Positions 34,648 to 43,556 of a stretch of 64,000 bases of DNA are shown here, one piece after another. The notes under the pieces are model-generated. The model worked only from the letters and a program-made list of their open reading frames with translations, was not told the origin of the DNA and ran no database searches. Position numbers and translations under genes: made by a program. This stretch comes from Streptomyces lincolnensis (lineage in GTDB: Bacteria > Actinomycetota > Actinomycetes > Streptomycetales > Streptomycetaceae), in NCBI RefSeq assembly GCF_001685355.1, contig NZ_CP016438.1:9114001-9178000 (forward strand), read 5' to 3'. The stretch's first letter is position 1; every line of letters starts with the position of its first letter.

Positions 34648-35808
34648 CTACGCCCCCCAGCCGGCCTGCTGACCACCGACCCGCTCTTCCACGATCTTCT
34701 GAGCCCATCCGGAGCGCCGGTAGGCACCCATCGGGTCAGGATCAAGCCCCTGCTCCTCCCGCAGCGAGGCCAGCAAGGGACGTACGTCGGTGTTGTAGGC
34801 ATCCATGATCACGGCGTTGGCGTCGAGCACATCACCGGAGCGCTGGGCGGCAACCAGCGCTTCCCGGTCGACCAGCAGCGCCTTGGCCGTGGCTTCCTGG
34901 ACGTTCATGACGGACCGGATGATCGCGGGGATCTTGGCCTCGATGTTGTGGCACTGGTCGAGCATGAAGGCCACATCCGGGCCGAAGCCGCCACCGCGGA
35001 CGACCTCGTACATGATCCGGAACAGCTGGAAGGGATCGGCGGCGCCGACCATGAGGTCGTCGTCGGCGTAGAAGCGGGAGTTGAAGTCGAACCCGCCCAG
35101 CTTTCCCTCCCGGAGCAGCGTGGCGACGATGAACTCGATGTTGGTGCCTGGCGCGTGGTGCCCGGTGTCGACCACGACCTGCGCCTTGTCACCGAGCTTG
35201 AGGCAGTGCGCATACGCGGTGCCCCAGTCCGGCACATCCGTCGCGTAGAAGGCGGGCTCGAAGAACTTGTACTCCAGCAGCATCCGCTGCCCGTCCCCCA
35301 GCCGCTGGTAGACCTCGGCGAGCCCTTCGGCGAGCCGGTCCTGGCGTTCGCGGATGTCGTCCTGGCCGGGATAGTTCGTGCCGTCGGCGAACCACAGCTT
35401 CAGGTCGGTGGAGCCGGTGGCGTCCATGATGTCGACGCACTCCAGCAGATGGCCGATGGCCTTGCGCCGCACCGCCGCGTCCGGGTGGCAGATGCTGCCC
35501 AGCTTGTAGTCGTCGTCCTGGAACGTATTGGAGTTGATCGCACCGAGGGCGACCCCATGCTCCCGGGCGAACTCGGCCAGCTTGCCGTAGTCCTCGACCT
35601 TGTCCCAAGGGATGTGCAGGGCGACGGTCGGGGCCACGCCGGTGAACTCGTGCACCTTCGCCGCGTCGGCGAGCTTCTCCCAGGGATCGCGGGGGACACC
35701 CGCCTGGGCGAACACCTTGAACCGTGTGCCCGAGTTCCCGTACGCCCACGACGGCGTCTCGATCCTCTGGGTCGTGAGTGCTGCCTTGACGGCGGACGGG
35801 TCTGGCAT
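34648..35808 (-). CDS. rhaI: L-rhamnose isomerase, Streptomyces subtype (copy 1)
   Basis: Interconverts L-rhamnose and L-rhamnulose. It is 386 residues from ATG 35808 with AGGGG upstream. It is a TIM-barrel, metal-dependent isomerase with TPSWAYGNSGTRFKVF, ATGSTDLKLWFADGTNYPGQDD, RMLLEYKFFEPAFYATD, VVDTGHHAPGTNIEFI and GGFDFNSRFYADDDLM. It is the first gene of the rhaI-rhaD-rhaB operon. A near-identical second copy lies at 40641-41801; the two DNA sequences align without gaps and contain identical tracts of 146 and 227 bp. Confidence 0.95.
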   Translation of the reverse strand: MPDPSAVKAALTTQRIETPSWAYGNSGTRFKVFAQAGVPRDPWEKLADAAKVHEFTGVAPTVALHIPWDKVEDYGKLAEFAREHGVALGAINSNTFQDDDYKLGSICHPDAAVRRKAIGHLLECVDIMDATGSTDLKLWFADGTNYPGQDDIRERQDRLAEGLAEVYQRLGDGQRMLLEYKFFEPAFYATDVPDWGTAYAHCLKLGDKAQVVVDTGHHAPGTNIEFIVATLLREGKLGGFDFNSRFYADDDLMVGAADPFQLFRIMYEVVRGGGFGPDVAFMLDQCHNIEAKIPAIIRSVMNVQEATAKALLVDREALVAAQRSGDVLDANAVIMDAYNTDVRPLLASLREEQGLDPDPMGAYRRSGWAQKIVEERVGGQQAGWGA

Positions 35809-35902
35809 GACCACCCCTGAAATGTCGCAGGCCACGGCGTTGCCGCGGGGGCGGGCGCCGATGCCGGTTGAACAGGCCGAATCGTGAAGGTGAAGCGTTC
35901 TT

Positions 35903-35947
35903 TGAATCGTTTCAGGGAACGTATCCGCATCCCTGGAAGCGCGTCAA
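35903..35947 (-). promoter_or_regulatory. Promoter and RhaR-type operator of rhaI copy 1
   Basis: On the minus strand TTGACG (35942-35947) and TACGTT (35918-35923) are 18 bp apart. The near-palindrome TGAAACGATTCA (35903-35914) starts just after the -10, at the expected first transcribed base, where a repressor would block transcription. A weaker copy of the motif lies at about 35891-35900. Confidence 0.7.
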
Positions 35948-35987
35948 GACACCGTCGCCAAACGAATCGAATCTCCTGCACGACCCC

Positions 35988-36033
35988 TTGACGGAGCGCC
36001 GGGTGACCTTCACGATGCCGTGAAACGTTTCAC
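35988..36033 (+). promoter_or_regulatory. Promoter and RhaR-type operator of the MFS/GH78 operon
   Basis: TTGACG (35988-35993) is followed after 17 bp by a weak -10, CACGAT (36011-36016), and then by the perfect palindrome GTGAAACGTTTCAC (36020-36033) around the expected start. It is divergent from the rhaI promoter; the 311 bp between the two genes hold no other feature seen. Confidence 0.65.
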
Positions 36034-36119
36034 GCGGGTCGATACCGAATGACACGTGTCACCACAGCGGTCATTCCGCGGCCCGTCACCGTCCCCTCCC
36101 CCTCGCGAAAGGCCGCCTG

Positions 36120-37424
36120 ATGAGCAACGACGCCATCGTCAGCGGATCCCCCGAGCAGCCCCGAGTGACCCGCGCCCAATGGCGCCTGGCCGTCCTCTCC
36201 GGCATGGCCTCCTACCTCGACTCCGGCATCATCGTCTCCTCGGGCGTGGCGCTGGGCCTGTGGCAGGACCGCTTCCATCTGTCGTCCTGGGGCCTGGGCG
36301 CGCTGAGCGCCGCCCTCACCTTCTCGATCGCCGTCGGTTCCCTGATCGGCGGCCGCCTCGCCGACCGCTTCGGCCGCAGGCGGGTGTACGGAATCGACAT
36401 CCTCGTCTACGCCGTCGGCGCGGCCCTCCTGGTCGTCGCACCCAACAGCACGTTCCTCTTCGCCGGAATGATCATCGGCGGTCTCGCGGCCGGCGCCGAT
36501 CTGCCGACCTCGCTCGCCATGGTCTCCGAGCACTCCCCGCGCTCGGTCCGCGGCCGTCTCATCGGGGCGACACAGACCATGTGGGTCGCCGGTATCGCGG
36601 TCGCCATCCTCGTCGGCTTCGCCACCTCCACGCTCGGCTACCTCTCGGCCCAGATCCTCTTCGCCCACCTCGCCGTCGTGGCCGTCGTCAGCTGGATCCT
36701 GCGCAACCGGATGCGGCTGTCCCCGGTGCCGGAGGAGGCCGAGCGGGGCGGCGGAGCCGAGGGCATCGACGCCAAGGCGCTGCGCCGCCTCGGATCGAGG
36801 CCGATCCTCGTGCCGCTCCTCGCCACCGGCGGCTTCTACCTCGCGTGGAACCTCGCCGCCAACACCATGGGCCAGTACGGCACCTACTTCCTGACCACCG
36901 TCAGCGGCGCCTCCCAGACCCTGGCCACCGGTCTGAGCCTGGCCACCCTGCCGCTCGGCCTGGCCTGCTCGCTCGTCTTCGTACGGCTGGCCGACACTCC
37001 CTGGCGCGACCGCCTCTTCTACGTCTGCGCCGCCCTCCAGGTCCTCGCCTTCGCCGTGGCCGCCGCGACCGGGGGTGCCGTGATCGCGGCGATGATCTTC
37101 TTCCTCCTGCTCTACAACGTCGTCAACCAGTTCGCCGGCGAGGCCAGTTACAAGATCTGGTCCCAGGAGGCGTTCCCCGGGGAACTGCGCGCCACCACAC
37201 AGGGCCTCACCTACGGCGCGAGCCGGGCCCTGTGCGGTCTGGCCGGCCTCGCCACGCCGGCGCTGATGCACGCCAGCGGCTCGGTGGTCCTGTGGCTCAG
37301 CACCCTGTGCGTCGCCGTCTCCGGCCTGATCGGTGTCATGATCGTCCGCCGTATCGCCCCGCAGGGAGCGGGCGTGGCAGGACGCGATGCCGGCCTCGCG
37401 CGCCAGAAGGAAGTCATCCGATGA
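36120..37424 (+). CDS. MFS transporter, probably L-rhamnose or rhamnosides
   Basis: 434 residues from ATG 36120 with GAAAGG upstream. Twelve-helix MFS sugar-porter type, with the motif GGRLADRFGRRRVYGIDILVY after helix 2 and EAFPGELRATTQGLTYGASR near the end, which resembles the PESPRW/PTE-like loop of sugar porters. It overlaps the GH78 gene by 4 bp (ATGA), so a rhamnose-containing glycoside is the likely cargo. It is the second uptake route in the region besides rhaTPQS. Confidence 0.85.
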   Translation: MSNDAIVSGSPEQPRVTRAQWRLAVLSGMASYLDSGIIVSSGVALGLWQDRFHLSSWGLGALSAALTFSIAVGSLIGGRLADRFGRRRVYGIDILVYAVGAALLVVAPNSTFLFAGMIIGGLAAGADLPTSLAMVSEHSPRSVRGRLIGATQTMWVAGIAVAILVGFATSTLGYLSAQILFAHLAVVAVVSWILRNRMRLSPVPEEAERGGGAEGIDAKALRRLGSRPILVPLLATGGFYLAWNLAANTMGQYGTYFLTTVSGASQTLATGLSLATLPLGLACSLVFVRLADTPWRDRLFYVCAALQVLAFAVAAATGGAVIAAMIFFLLLYNVVNQFAGEASYKIWSQEAFPGELRATTQGLTYGASRALCGLAGLATPALMHASGSVVLWLSTLCVAVSGLIGVMIVRRIAPQGAGVAGRDAGLARQKEVIR

Positions 37425-40111
37425 ACCTCGACCGCCTCCCGCCCCCCCCACCAGGAAGTGATCGCGTGAACGTCACCGCTCCCGTGCTGGAACACCACCG
37501 CGAACCGCTCGGCATCGGCGAGTCCCGGCCGCGCCTGAGCTGGCGTACGGAGACGGAGGCGCCCAACTGGACGCAGGAGGCGTACCGGATCGAGGTCACG
37601 GACGCCGACGGCACCGTCCTCGCCGACACCGGGCGCGTGGAGAGCGGCGACTCGGTGCTGGTCGACTGGCCGGGCGAGCCGCTGGGCTCCCGCGCCCGGG
37701 TCGGTGTGCGCGTCCAGGTGTGGGGGAGCGGCGGTGAGGCGTCCGCCTGGTCGCCGGTCACCCACGCGGAGACGGGACTGCTCACCCGTACCGACTGGAC
37801 CGCGCACCCCGTCACCCCCGACCGGGAGCCCGCCGACGGCCCCCTGCCTCCCGCCCTCCTGCGCCGCGACTTCCGCCTCGACAGGCCGGTCGCCTCGGCC
37901 CGCCTGTACGTCACCGCGTACGGCGTGTACGAGGCCGAGATCAACGGCACCCGCGTCGGCGACCATGTCCTCGCCCCCGGCTGGACCTCCTACCACCACC
38001 GCCTGCGCTACCAGACCTTCGACGTGACCACCCTGCTCGCCGAGGGCGACAACACCCTCGGCGCCCTCCTCGGCGAGGGCTGGTACACCGGCCGGCTCGG
38101 CTTCCACGGCGGCCGTCGGCACGTCTACGGCGACCGGCGCGCCCTCCTGGCCCAGCTGGAGGTCACCCATCCCGACGGCACGGTCACCACCGTCGTCACG
38201 GACGGCGGCTGGCGCACCGCGACCGGCCCGGTCCTGCGCTCCGAGCTCTACGACGGCGAGGCCTACGACGCCCGACGGGCCCGGCCCGGCTGGTCCACTC
38301 CCGGCCACGCCACCACCGACTGGTCGCCGGTCACCGAACTCCCGGTACCCGACGCGGAGTTGGTGGCGCCGACCGGCCCACCCGTGCGCCGTACGCAGAC
38401 ACTGGCCCCCGTCGACGTGATCACCACACCCTCCGGCCGGACCGTCCTGGACTTCGGCCAGAACCTGGTCGGACGCCTCCGCATCCGCGTCTCAGGACCG
38501 GCCGGCCACACGATCACCCTGCGCCACGCCGAGGTCCTGGAACACGGAGAACTCGGCGTCCGGCCGCTGCGCCTGGCCCGGGCCACCGACACCTACACGC
38601 TGAGCGGCCACGGCACCGAGACCTACGAGCCGCACTTCACCTTCCACGGCTTCCGCTACGCCGAGATCGAGAACTGGCCCGGGGACCTCGACCCGGCGGC
38701 CGTCGAGGCGGTCGTCCTGCACACCGACATGGCCCGCACCGGCTGGTTCGAGTCCTCCCACGAGCTGGTGAACCGGCTCCACGAGAACGTCGTGTGGGGC
38801 ATGCGCGGCAACTTCCTCGACATCCCCACCGACTGCCCGCAACGCGACGAACGCCTCGGCTGGACCGGCGACATCCAGGTCTTCGCCCCCACCGCGTCCT
38901 TCCTCTACGACTGCTCGGGCATGCTCGGCGGCTGGCTGCGCGACCTCGCCGCCGAACAGCTCGCCCGCCCCGACGGCGTACCGCCCCTCGTCGTCCCCGA
39001 CATCCTGGGCGACGCCTTCGGCGGTACTCCGCACGCGGTCTGGGCGGACGTGGCCGTCCTGGTGCCCTGGACCCTCTACCGACGCTTCGGCGACCTGGAC
39101 GTCCTGCGTACCCAGTACCCGAGCATGCGCGCCTGGACGGAGACCGCGGCCCGCCTGGTCGAGGAGGGCGGCGGGCTGTGGCGGCAGACCTTCCAGCTCG
39201 GCGACTGGCTCGACCCGGCCGCCCCGCCGGACAACCCCGGGGAGGCCCGCACCGACGGCGACCTCGTCGCCAACGCCTACGTCGCCCGCTCGGCCGACGT
39301 CCTCGCCGAGACGGCACGCCTGCTCGGGGAGAAGGACGACGCCACCCGCTACGAGGACCTCGCCCGCTCGGTCCGGGCCGCCTTCGCCGACGAGTTCCTC
39401 ACCCCGGGTGGCCGGCTCTCCAGCGACGCCCAGACGGCGTACGCGCTCGCCCTGTGCTTCGCGCTGCTGCCCACGGAACGCCAACGCCGGGGCGCGGGGG
39501 AGCGGCTCGCCCGGATCGTGCGCCGGGCGGAGTTCCGCATCGCCACCGGCTTTGCCGGCACCCCGCTGATCTGCGACGCGCTCTGCGAGGCCGGCGAGCC
39601 GCAGCTGGCGTACCGCATGCTCCTGGAAGAGGGCTGCCCGTCCTGGCTCTACCCGGTCACCATGGGTGCCACGACGGTCTGGGAGCGCTGGGACTCCATG
39701 CTGCCGGACGGGACGATCAACCCCGGCGAGATGACCTCGTTCAACCACTACGCCCTCGGCGCGGTCGCCGACTGGCTGCACCGCACGGTCGCCGGCCTGG
39801 AGGCCGCCGAACCCGGCTGGCGCCGACTGCGCATCGCCCCCGTGCCCGGCGGCGACCTGACCCACGCCAAGGCCGCGCACGAGACGCCGTACGGCCGCGC
39901 GGAGGCGGGCTGGCGCATCGAGGACGGCACGCTGCTGGTCGACGTCCTGGTACCGCCGAACACCAGGGCGGACATCCGGCTCCCCGGTGACACCGACTCC
40001 TTCGAGGTCGGCTCGGGCCGGCATACCTTCCGGCGGGCGTACGCCGCCCCCGCGTGGCCGCCGTCCGCGATCCGCCATCCGTTCGCGTCGCCGGAGGAAG
40101 AGGCGTCCTGA
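37421..40111 (+). CDS. Alpha-L-rhamnosidase, GH78
   Basis: 896 residues from ATG 37421 (GGAAG upstream; GTG 37466 is an alternative). Order: N-terminal beta domains (to about 340), then the (alpha/alpha)6 barrel, then a C-terminal domain. The catalytic motif DCPQRDERLGWTGD has candidate acid Glu477, and GATTVWERWDSM has candidate base Glu755. TSFNHYALGAVADWL is also typical. There is no signal peptide, so it should hydrolyse imported rhamnosides in the cytoplasm. The transcript ends at a very strong hairpin just after the stop. Confidence 0.95.
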   Translation: MNLDRLPPPPPGSDRVNVTAPVLEHHREPLGIGESRPRLSWRTETEAPNWTQEAYRIEVTDADGTVLADTGRVESGDSVLVDWPGEPLGSRARVGVRVQVWGSGGEASAWSPVTHAETGLLTRTDWTAHPVTPDREPADGPLPPALLRRDFRLDRPVASARLYVTAYGVYEAEINGTRVGDHVLAPGWTSYHHRLRYQTFDVTTLLAEGDNTLGALLGEGWYTGRLGFHGGRRHVYGDRRALLAQLEVTHPDGTVTTVVTDGGWRTATGPVLRSELYDGEAYDARRARPGWSTPGHATTDWSPVTELPVPDAELVAPTGPPVRRTQTLAPVDVITTPSGRTVLDFGQNLVGRLRIRVSGPAGHTITLRHAEVLEHGELGVRPLRLARATDTYTLSGHGTETYEPHFTFHGFRYAEIENWPGDLDPAAVEAVVLHTDMARTGWFESSHELVNRLHENVVWGMRGNFLDIPTDCPQRDERLGWTGDIQVFAPTASFLYDCSGMLGGWLRDLAAEQLARPDGVPPLVVPDILGDAFGGTPHAVWADVAVLVPWTLYRRFGDLDVLRTQYPSMRAWTETAARLVEEGGGLWRQTFQLGDWLDPAAPPDNPGEARTDGDLVANAYVARSADVLAETARLLGEKDDATRYEDLARSVRAAFADEFLTPGGRLSSDAQTAYALALCFALLPTERQRRGAGERLARIVRRAEFRIATGFAGTPLICDALCEAGEPQLAYRMLLEEGCPSWLYPVTMGATTVWERWDSMLPDGTINPGEMTSFNHYALGAVADWLHRTVAGLEAAEPGWRRLRIAPVPGGDLTHAKAAHETPYGRAEAGWRIEDGTLLVDVLVPPNTRADIRLPGDTDSFEVGSGRHTFRRAYAAPAWPPSAIRHPFASPEEEAS

Positions 40112-40112
40112 C

Positions 40113-40158
40113 ACGCGGAGAGGGGCTGAGCGGAAATCCGCTCAGCCCCTCTCCGCGT
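40113..40158. terminator. Very strong bidirectional terminator hairpin
   Basis: Perfect 22-bp arms (40113-40134 and 40137-40158) with only two unpaired bases between them, starting 2 bp after the GH78 stop and ending 7 bp before the stop of the convergent small secreted protein gene. The stem contains GAGAGGGGCTGAGCGGA. Confidence 0.92.
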
Positions 40159-40164
40159 CGGACC

Positions 40165-40551
40165 TCAGCTGGTGATCGTCACACAGGGCAGACCCACGCT
40201 CGCGCCCCCGCGGAAGCCCTCCGCGCAGAGCCGGGTGCCCGCCGGGAAGTGCCGCTGCGGGTAGGCCTGGTCGCGATAGGTCCGGAACGCGGCGACGTCC
40301 TCCACCTTGGTGTTGGCGCTCCAGCCGTTGGTCGTCCACACGCGGGCGCTGATGCGGTGCGGCTGGTTGGTGTTGGTGACCGACACCTCGACCCGGCCCA
40401 GGTACGTGCCGCTGTCGTAGGTCTCGATGCAGACCGAGTGGTTGCACCACTTGCCGTCGGCCGCGGCGGGCTGTCCCACGGCGATGACGCAGCCGAGGGC
40501 CGCGGCCATGGCGGCGATTCCGGAGACGATCTTCTTGATGACCTGGTGCAT
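40165..40551 (-). CDS. Small secreted cysteine-containing protein
   Basis: 128 residues from ATG 40551 with GAGG 9 nt upstream. The N-terminus MHQVIKKIVSGIAAMAAALG is a Sec signal, with cleavage likely after QPAAA (residue 31). The mature protein of about 97 residues has four cysteines (36, 41, 109, 123), probably two disulfides, and a beta-rich pattern (GRVEVSVTNTNQPHRISARVW). Family not recognised. It sits alone between the rhamnosidase and the second rhaI. It could be an extracellular binding protein or inhibitor; nothing proves a rhamnose role. Confidence 0.8.
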   Translation of the reverse strand: MHQVIKKIVSGIAAMAAALGCVIAVGQPAAADGKWCNHSVCIETYDSGTYLGRVEVSVTNTNQPHRISARVWTTNGWSANTKVEDVAAFRTYRDQAYPQRHFPAGTRLCAEGFRGGASVGLPCVTITS

Positions 40552-40640
40552 GGCAGGCGACCTCTTGATCCCGTCGGTTGGTTCTCCCGGGACCTGGCGG
40601 CCCCGGGCATCCCAACGCCGGGCAAGATCATGAGTTACGG

Positions 40641-41801
40641 CTATGCGCCCCAGCCGGCCTGCTGGCCCCCGACGCGCTCTTCGGCGATCTTCTGGGCCCA
40701 TCCGGAGCGCCGGTAGGCGGCGATCGGGTCGGGGTCGAGGTCCATGTCCTCGCGCAGTGAGGCGAGCAGGGGGCGGACGTCGGTGTTGTAGGCGTCCATG
40801 ATCACGGCGTTGGCTTCGAGGACGTCTCCGGCCCGCTGGGCTGCATCGAGCGCCGACCGGTCCACCAGCAGCGCTTTCGCGGTGGCTTCCTGGACGTTCA
40901 TGACGGAGCGGATGATCGCGGGGATTTTGGCTTCGATGTTGTGGCACTGGTCGAGCATGAAGGCCACGTCGGGCCCGAATCCGCCGCCCCGCACGACCTC
41001 GTACATGATCCGGAAGAGCTGGAAGGGATCGGCCGCGCCGACCATGAGGTCGTCGTCGGCGTAGAAGCGGGAGTTGAAGTCGAACCCGCCCAGCTTTCCC
41101 TCCCGGAGCAGCGTGGCGACGATGAACTCGATGTTGGTGCCTGGCGCGTGGTGCCCGGTGTCGACCACGACCTGCGCCTTCTCACCCAGCTTCAGACAGT
41201 GCGCATACGCCGTGCCCCAGTCCGGGACATCCGTGGCGTAGAAGGCGGGCTCGAAGAACTTGTACTCCAGCAGCATCCGCTGCCCCTCGCCCAGCCGCTG
41301 GTAGACCTCGGCGAGCCCTTCGGCGAGCCGGTCCTGGCGTTCGCGGATGTCGTCCTGGCCGGGATAGTTCGTGCCGTCGGCGAACCACAGCTTCAGGTCG
41401 GTGGAGCCGGTGGCGTCCATGATGTCGACGCACTCCAGCAGATGGCCGATGGCCTTGCGCCGCACCGCCGCGTCCGGGTGGCAGATGCTGCCCAGCTTGT
41501 AGTCGTCGTCCTGGAAGGTGTTCGAGTTGATCGCGCCGAGCTTTACGCCGTGTTCCTCGGCGTGCTTCGCCAGCTTGCCGTAGTCCTCGACCTTGTCCCA
41601 CGGGATGTGCAGCGCGACGGTCGGGGCCACGCCGGTGAACTCGTGCACCTTCGCCGCGTCGGCGAGCTTCTCCCACGGATCGCGGGGGACACCCGCCTGG
41701 GCGAACACCTTGAACCGTGTGCCCGAGTTCCCGTACGCCCACGACGGCGTCTCTACTGCCTGGGTCCGGAGAGCGGATTTCACCGCGGCGAGCTCGGTCA
41801 C
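40641..41801 (-). CDS. rhaI: L-rhamnose isomerase, Streptomyces subtype (copy 2)
   Basis: 386 residues from GTG 41801 with GAGGAG upstream. It has the same motifs as the first copy and the same length with no gaps; most differences are at the N-terminus (MTELAAVKSALRTQAVE), around LAKHAEEHGVKLG and near the C-terminus. It is transcribed on its own, divergent from the rhaTPQS operon, with its own operator. Why two isomerases are kept is unclear; they may respond to the two transport routes. Confidence 0.94.
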   Translation of the reverse strand: MTELAAVKSALRTQAVETPSWAYGNSGTRFKVFAQAGVPRDPWEKLADAAKVHEFTGVAPTVALHIPWDKVEDYGKLAKHAEEHGVKLGAINSNTFQDDDYKLGSICHPDAAVRRKAIGHLLECVDIMDATGSTDLKLWFADGTNYPGQDDIRERQDRLAEGLAEVYQRLGEGQRMLLEYKFFEPAFYATDVPDWGTAYAHCLKLGEKAQVVVDTGHHAPGTNIEFIVATLLREGKLGGFDFNSRFYADDDLMVGAADPFQLFRIMYEVVRGGGFGPDVAFMLDQCHNIEAKIPAIIRSVMNVQEATAKALLVDRSALDAAQRAGDVLEANAVIMDAYNTDVRPLLASLREDMDLDPDPIAAYRRSGWAQKIAEERVGGQQAGWGA

Positions 41802-41817
41802 GTGGGGCTCCTCTGTA

Positions 41818-41865
41818 TGAATCGATTCAGTGCGCGAAGGTATGGGTCCCCCGAAGGGGTGTCAA
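41818..41865 (-). promoter_or_regulatory. Promoter and RhaR-type operator of rhaI copy 2
   Basis: On the minus strand TTGACA (41860-41865) and TACCTT (41837-41842) are 17 bp apart, a near-consensus promoter. The perfect palindrome TGAATCGATTCA (41818-41829) covers the predicted first transcribed bases and lies 16 bp from the GTG start. Confidence 0.78.
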
Positions 41866-41938
41866 GGGGTACGGCAGACCCCGCTTCCTGTGCTCTGACC
41901 GTGACCTTTGGCTATCGAAACTTTTTCGAGGAGACCCA

Positions 41939-41994
41939 TTGACGTGACATGTCCGACGCGCCTAACGTCCCGGCAACCAAGTTGAAACCTTTCA
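41939..41994 (+). promoter_or_regulatory. Promoter and RhaR-type operator of rhaTPQS
   Basis: TTGACG (41939-41944) and TAACGT (41963-41968) are 18 bp apart. TGAAACCTTTCA (41983-41994), a variant of the operator with CC at the centre, lies about 10 bp after the expected transcription start. The transporter gene begins at 42039. Confidence 0.62.
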
Positions 41995-42038
41995 CGACGC
42001 CGTGACGGTCTTCCGCAGGCGTCGTCGAGGAGCCCCTC

Positions 42039-43556
42039 ATGACCCACCCGTCCGACGCGGGTCCGGCCCCGGTGTTGTCGCTCAAGGACGTCTCGAAGTC
42101 GTTCGGAGCGGTGCGCGCCCTGCGGGACGTGTCCCTGGAGCTGTTTCCCGGCGAGGTCCACGCCCTCGCCGGTGAGAACGGCGCGGGCAAGTCCACTCTC
42201 ATCAAGACCCTCGCAGGGGTGCACCGACCGGACGCCGGCCAGGTGCTGCTCGACGGCGCGCCGGTGCAGTTCCACGGCCCCGGTGACGCCCGCGACGCAG
42301 GCATCGCCGTGATCTATCAGGAGCCCACGCTCTTTCCCGACCTGTCGATCGCCGAGAACATCTTCATGGGCCGCCAGCCGCGCCGCGCCCTCGGCCGTAT
42401 CGACCACAAGGCCACCCATGCCGCGACGCTGGCGCTGATGCAGCGGCTCGGTGTCGAACTCGACCCGGACCGTCCGGCCCGTGGTCTGTCCATCGCCGAC
42501 CAGCAGATCGTGGAGATCGCCAAGGCGCTCTCCTTCGACGCCCGTGTCCTGATCATGGACGAGCCGACCGCCGCCCTCACCGGCAGTGAGGTCGCCCGGC
42601 TCTTCGGTGTCGTCCGCACCCTGCGCGAGCAGGGCGCCGCGGTGCTGTTCATCTCGCACCGGCTGGAGGAGATCTTCCAGATCTGCCAACGGGTCACCAC
42701 CCTGCGCGACGGCGCCCTGATCGCCAGCGAGCTCCTGGACGGCATGACCGAGGACGATCTCGTCCGGCGCATGGTCGGCCGTGATCTGGAGGAGCTCTAC
42801 CCGAAGCAGGACGTCGAGCCGGGGCAGGTCGCCCTCAGCGTGCGACGGCTGACCCGGGAGGGCGTCTTCACCGACGTCTCCTTCGACGTACGGCACGGCG
42901 AGATCGTGGGCCTCGCGGGGCTCGTCGGCGCCGGCCGCACCGAGGTCGCCCGGGCCGTCTTCGGCATCGACCGCTGGGACGCGGGCGAGGTCGAGGTACA
43001 GGGACGGAAGCTGACCAACGGGGCCCCGTCCACCGCGATGGCCGCCGGGCTCGCCCTGGTGCCCGAGGACCGGCGCGCGCAGGGCCTGGTGATGGACATG
43101 TCCATCGAGCGCAACATCGGTCTCACCGGTCTGCGTACGACCGTTAAGGCGGGCCTGATGGACCGCGGCGCCGAGCGCAGCCGCTCCCTCGACTGGGCGG
43201 TCAAGCTCCAGGTGAAGTACGCCCGGATCGCCGACACCGTCAACACGCTCTCCGGCGGCAACCAGCAGAAGGTCGTCCTGGCCAAGTGGCTCGCCACCGG
43301 CCCCAAGGTGCTGATCGTCGACGAGCCGACCCGGGGCATCGACGTCGGCACGAAGGCCGAAGTGCACCGGCTGCTCAGTCAGTTGGCCGCCGACGGTGTG
43401 GCCGTCCTGATGATCTCCTCCGACCTGCCCGAGATCCTCGGCATGGCCGACCGCGTGCTGGTGATGCACGAGGGCCGCCTGACCGCCGAGATCCCGCGCT
43501 CCGACGCCACCGAGGAATCCGTGATGGCCGCAGCCACCGGGAGGGCCGCCGCATGA
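42039..43556 (+). CDS. rhaT: Rhamnose ABC transporter ATPase
   Basis: 505 residues from ATG 42039. It is a double ATPase of the RbsA/XylG type. Domain 1 has Walker [18 protein letters not shown]-loop [13 protein letters not shown], Walker [13 protein letters not shown]. Domain 2 has a degenerate Walker A ([16 protein letters not shown]), as usual in the family, with signature [14 protein letters not shown] and [14 protein letters not shown]. It powers import of L-rhamnose with the two following permeases. Confidence 0.93.
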   Translation: MTHPSDAGPAPVLSLKDVSKSFGAVRALRDVSLELFPGEVHALAGENGAGKSTLIKTLAGVHRPDAGQVLLDGAPVQFHGPGDARDAGIAVIYQEPTLFPDLSIAENIFMGRQPRRALGRIDHKATHAATLALMQRLGVELDPDRPARGLSIADQQIVEIAKALSFDARVLIMDEPTAALTGSEVARLFGVVRTLREQGAAVLFISHRLEEIFQICQRVTTLRDGALIASELLDGMTEDDLVRRMVGRDLEELYPKQDVEPGQVALSVRRLTREGVFTDVSFDVRHGEIVGLAGLVGAGRTEVARAVFGIDRWDAGEVEVQGRKLTNGAPSTAMAAGLALVPEDRRAQGLVMDMSIERNIGLTGLRTTVKAGLMDRGAERSRSLDWAVKLQVKYARIADTVNTLSGGNQQKVVLAKWLATGPKVLIVDEPTRGIDVGTKAEVHRLLSQLAADGVAVLMISSDLPEILGMADRVLVMHEGRLTAEIPRSDATEESVMAAATGRAAA

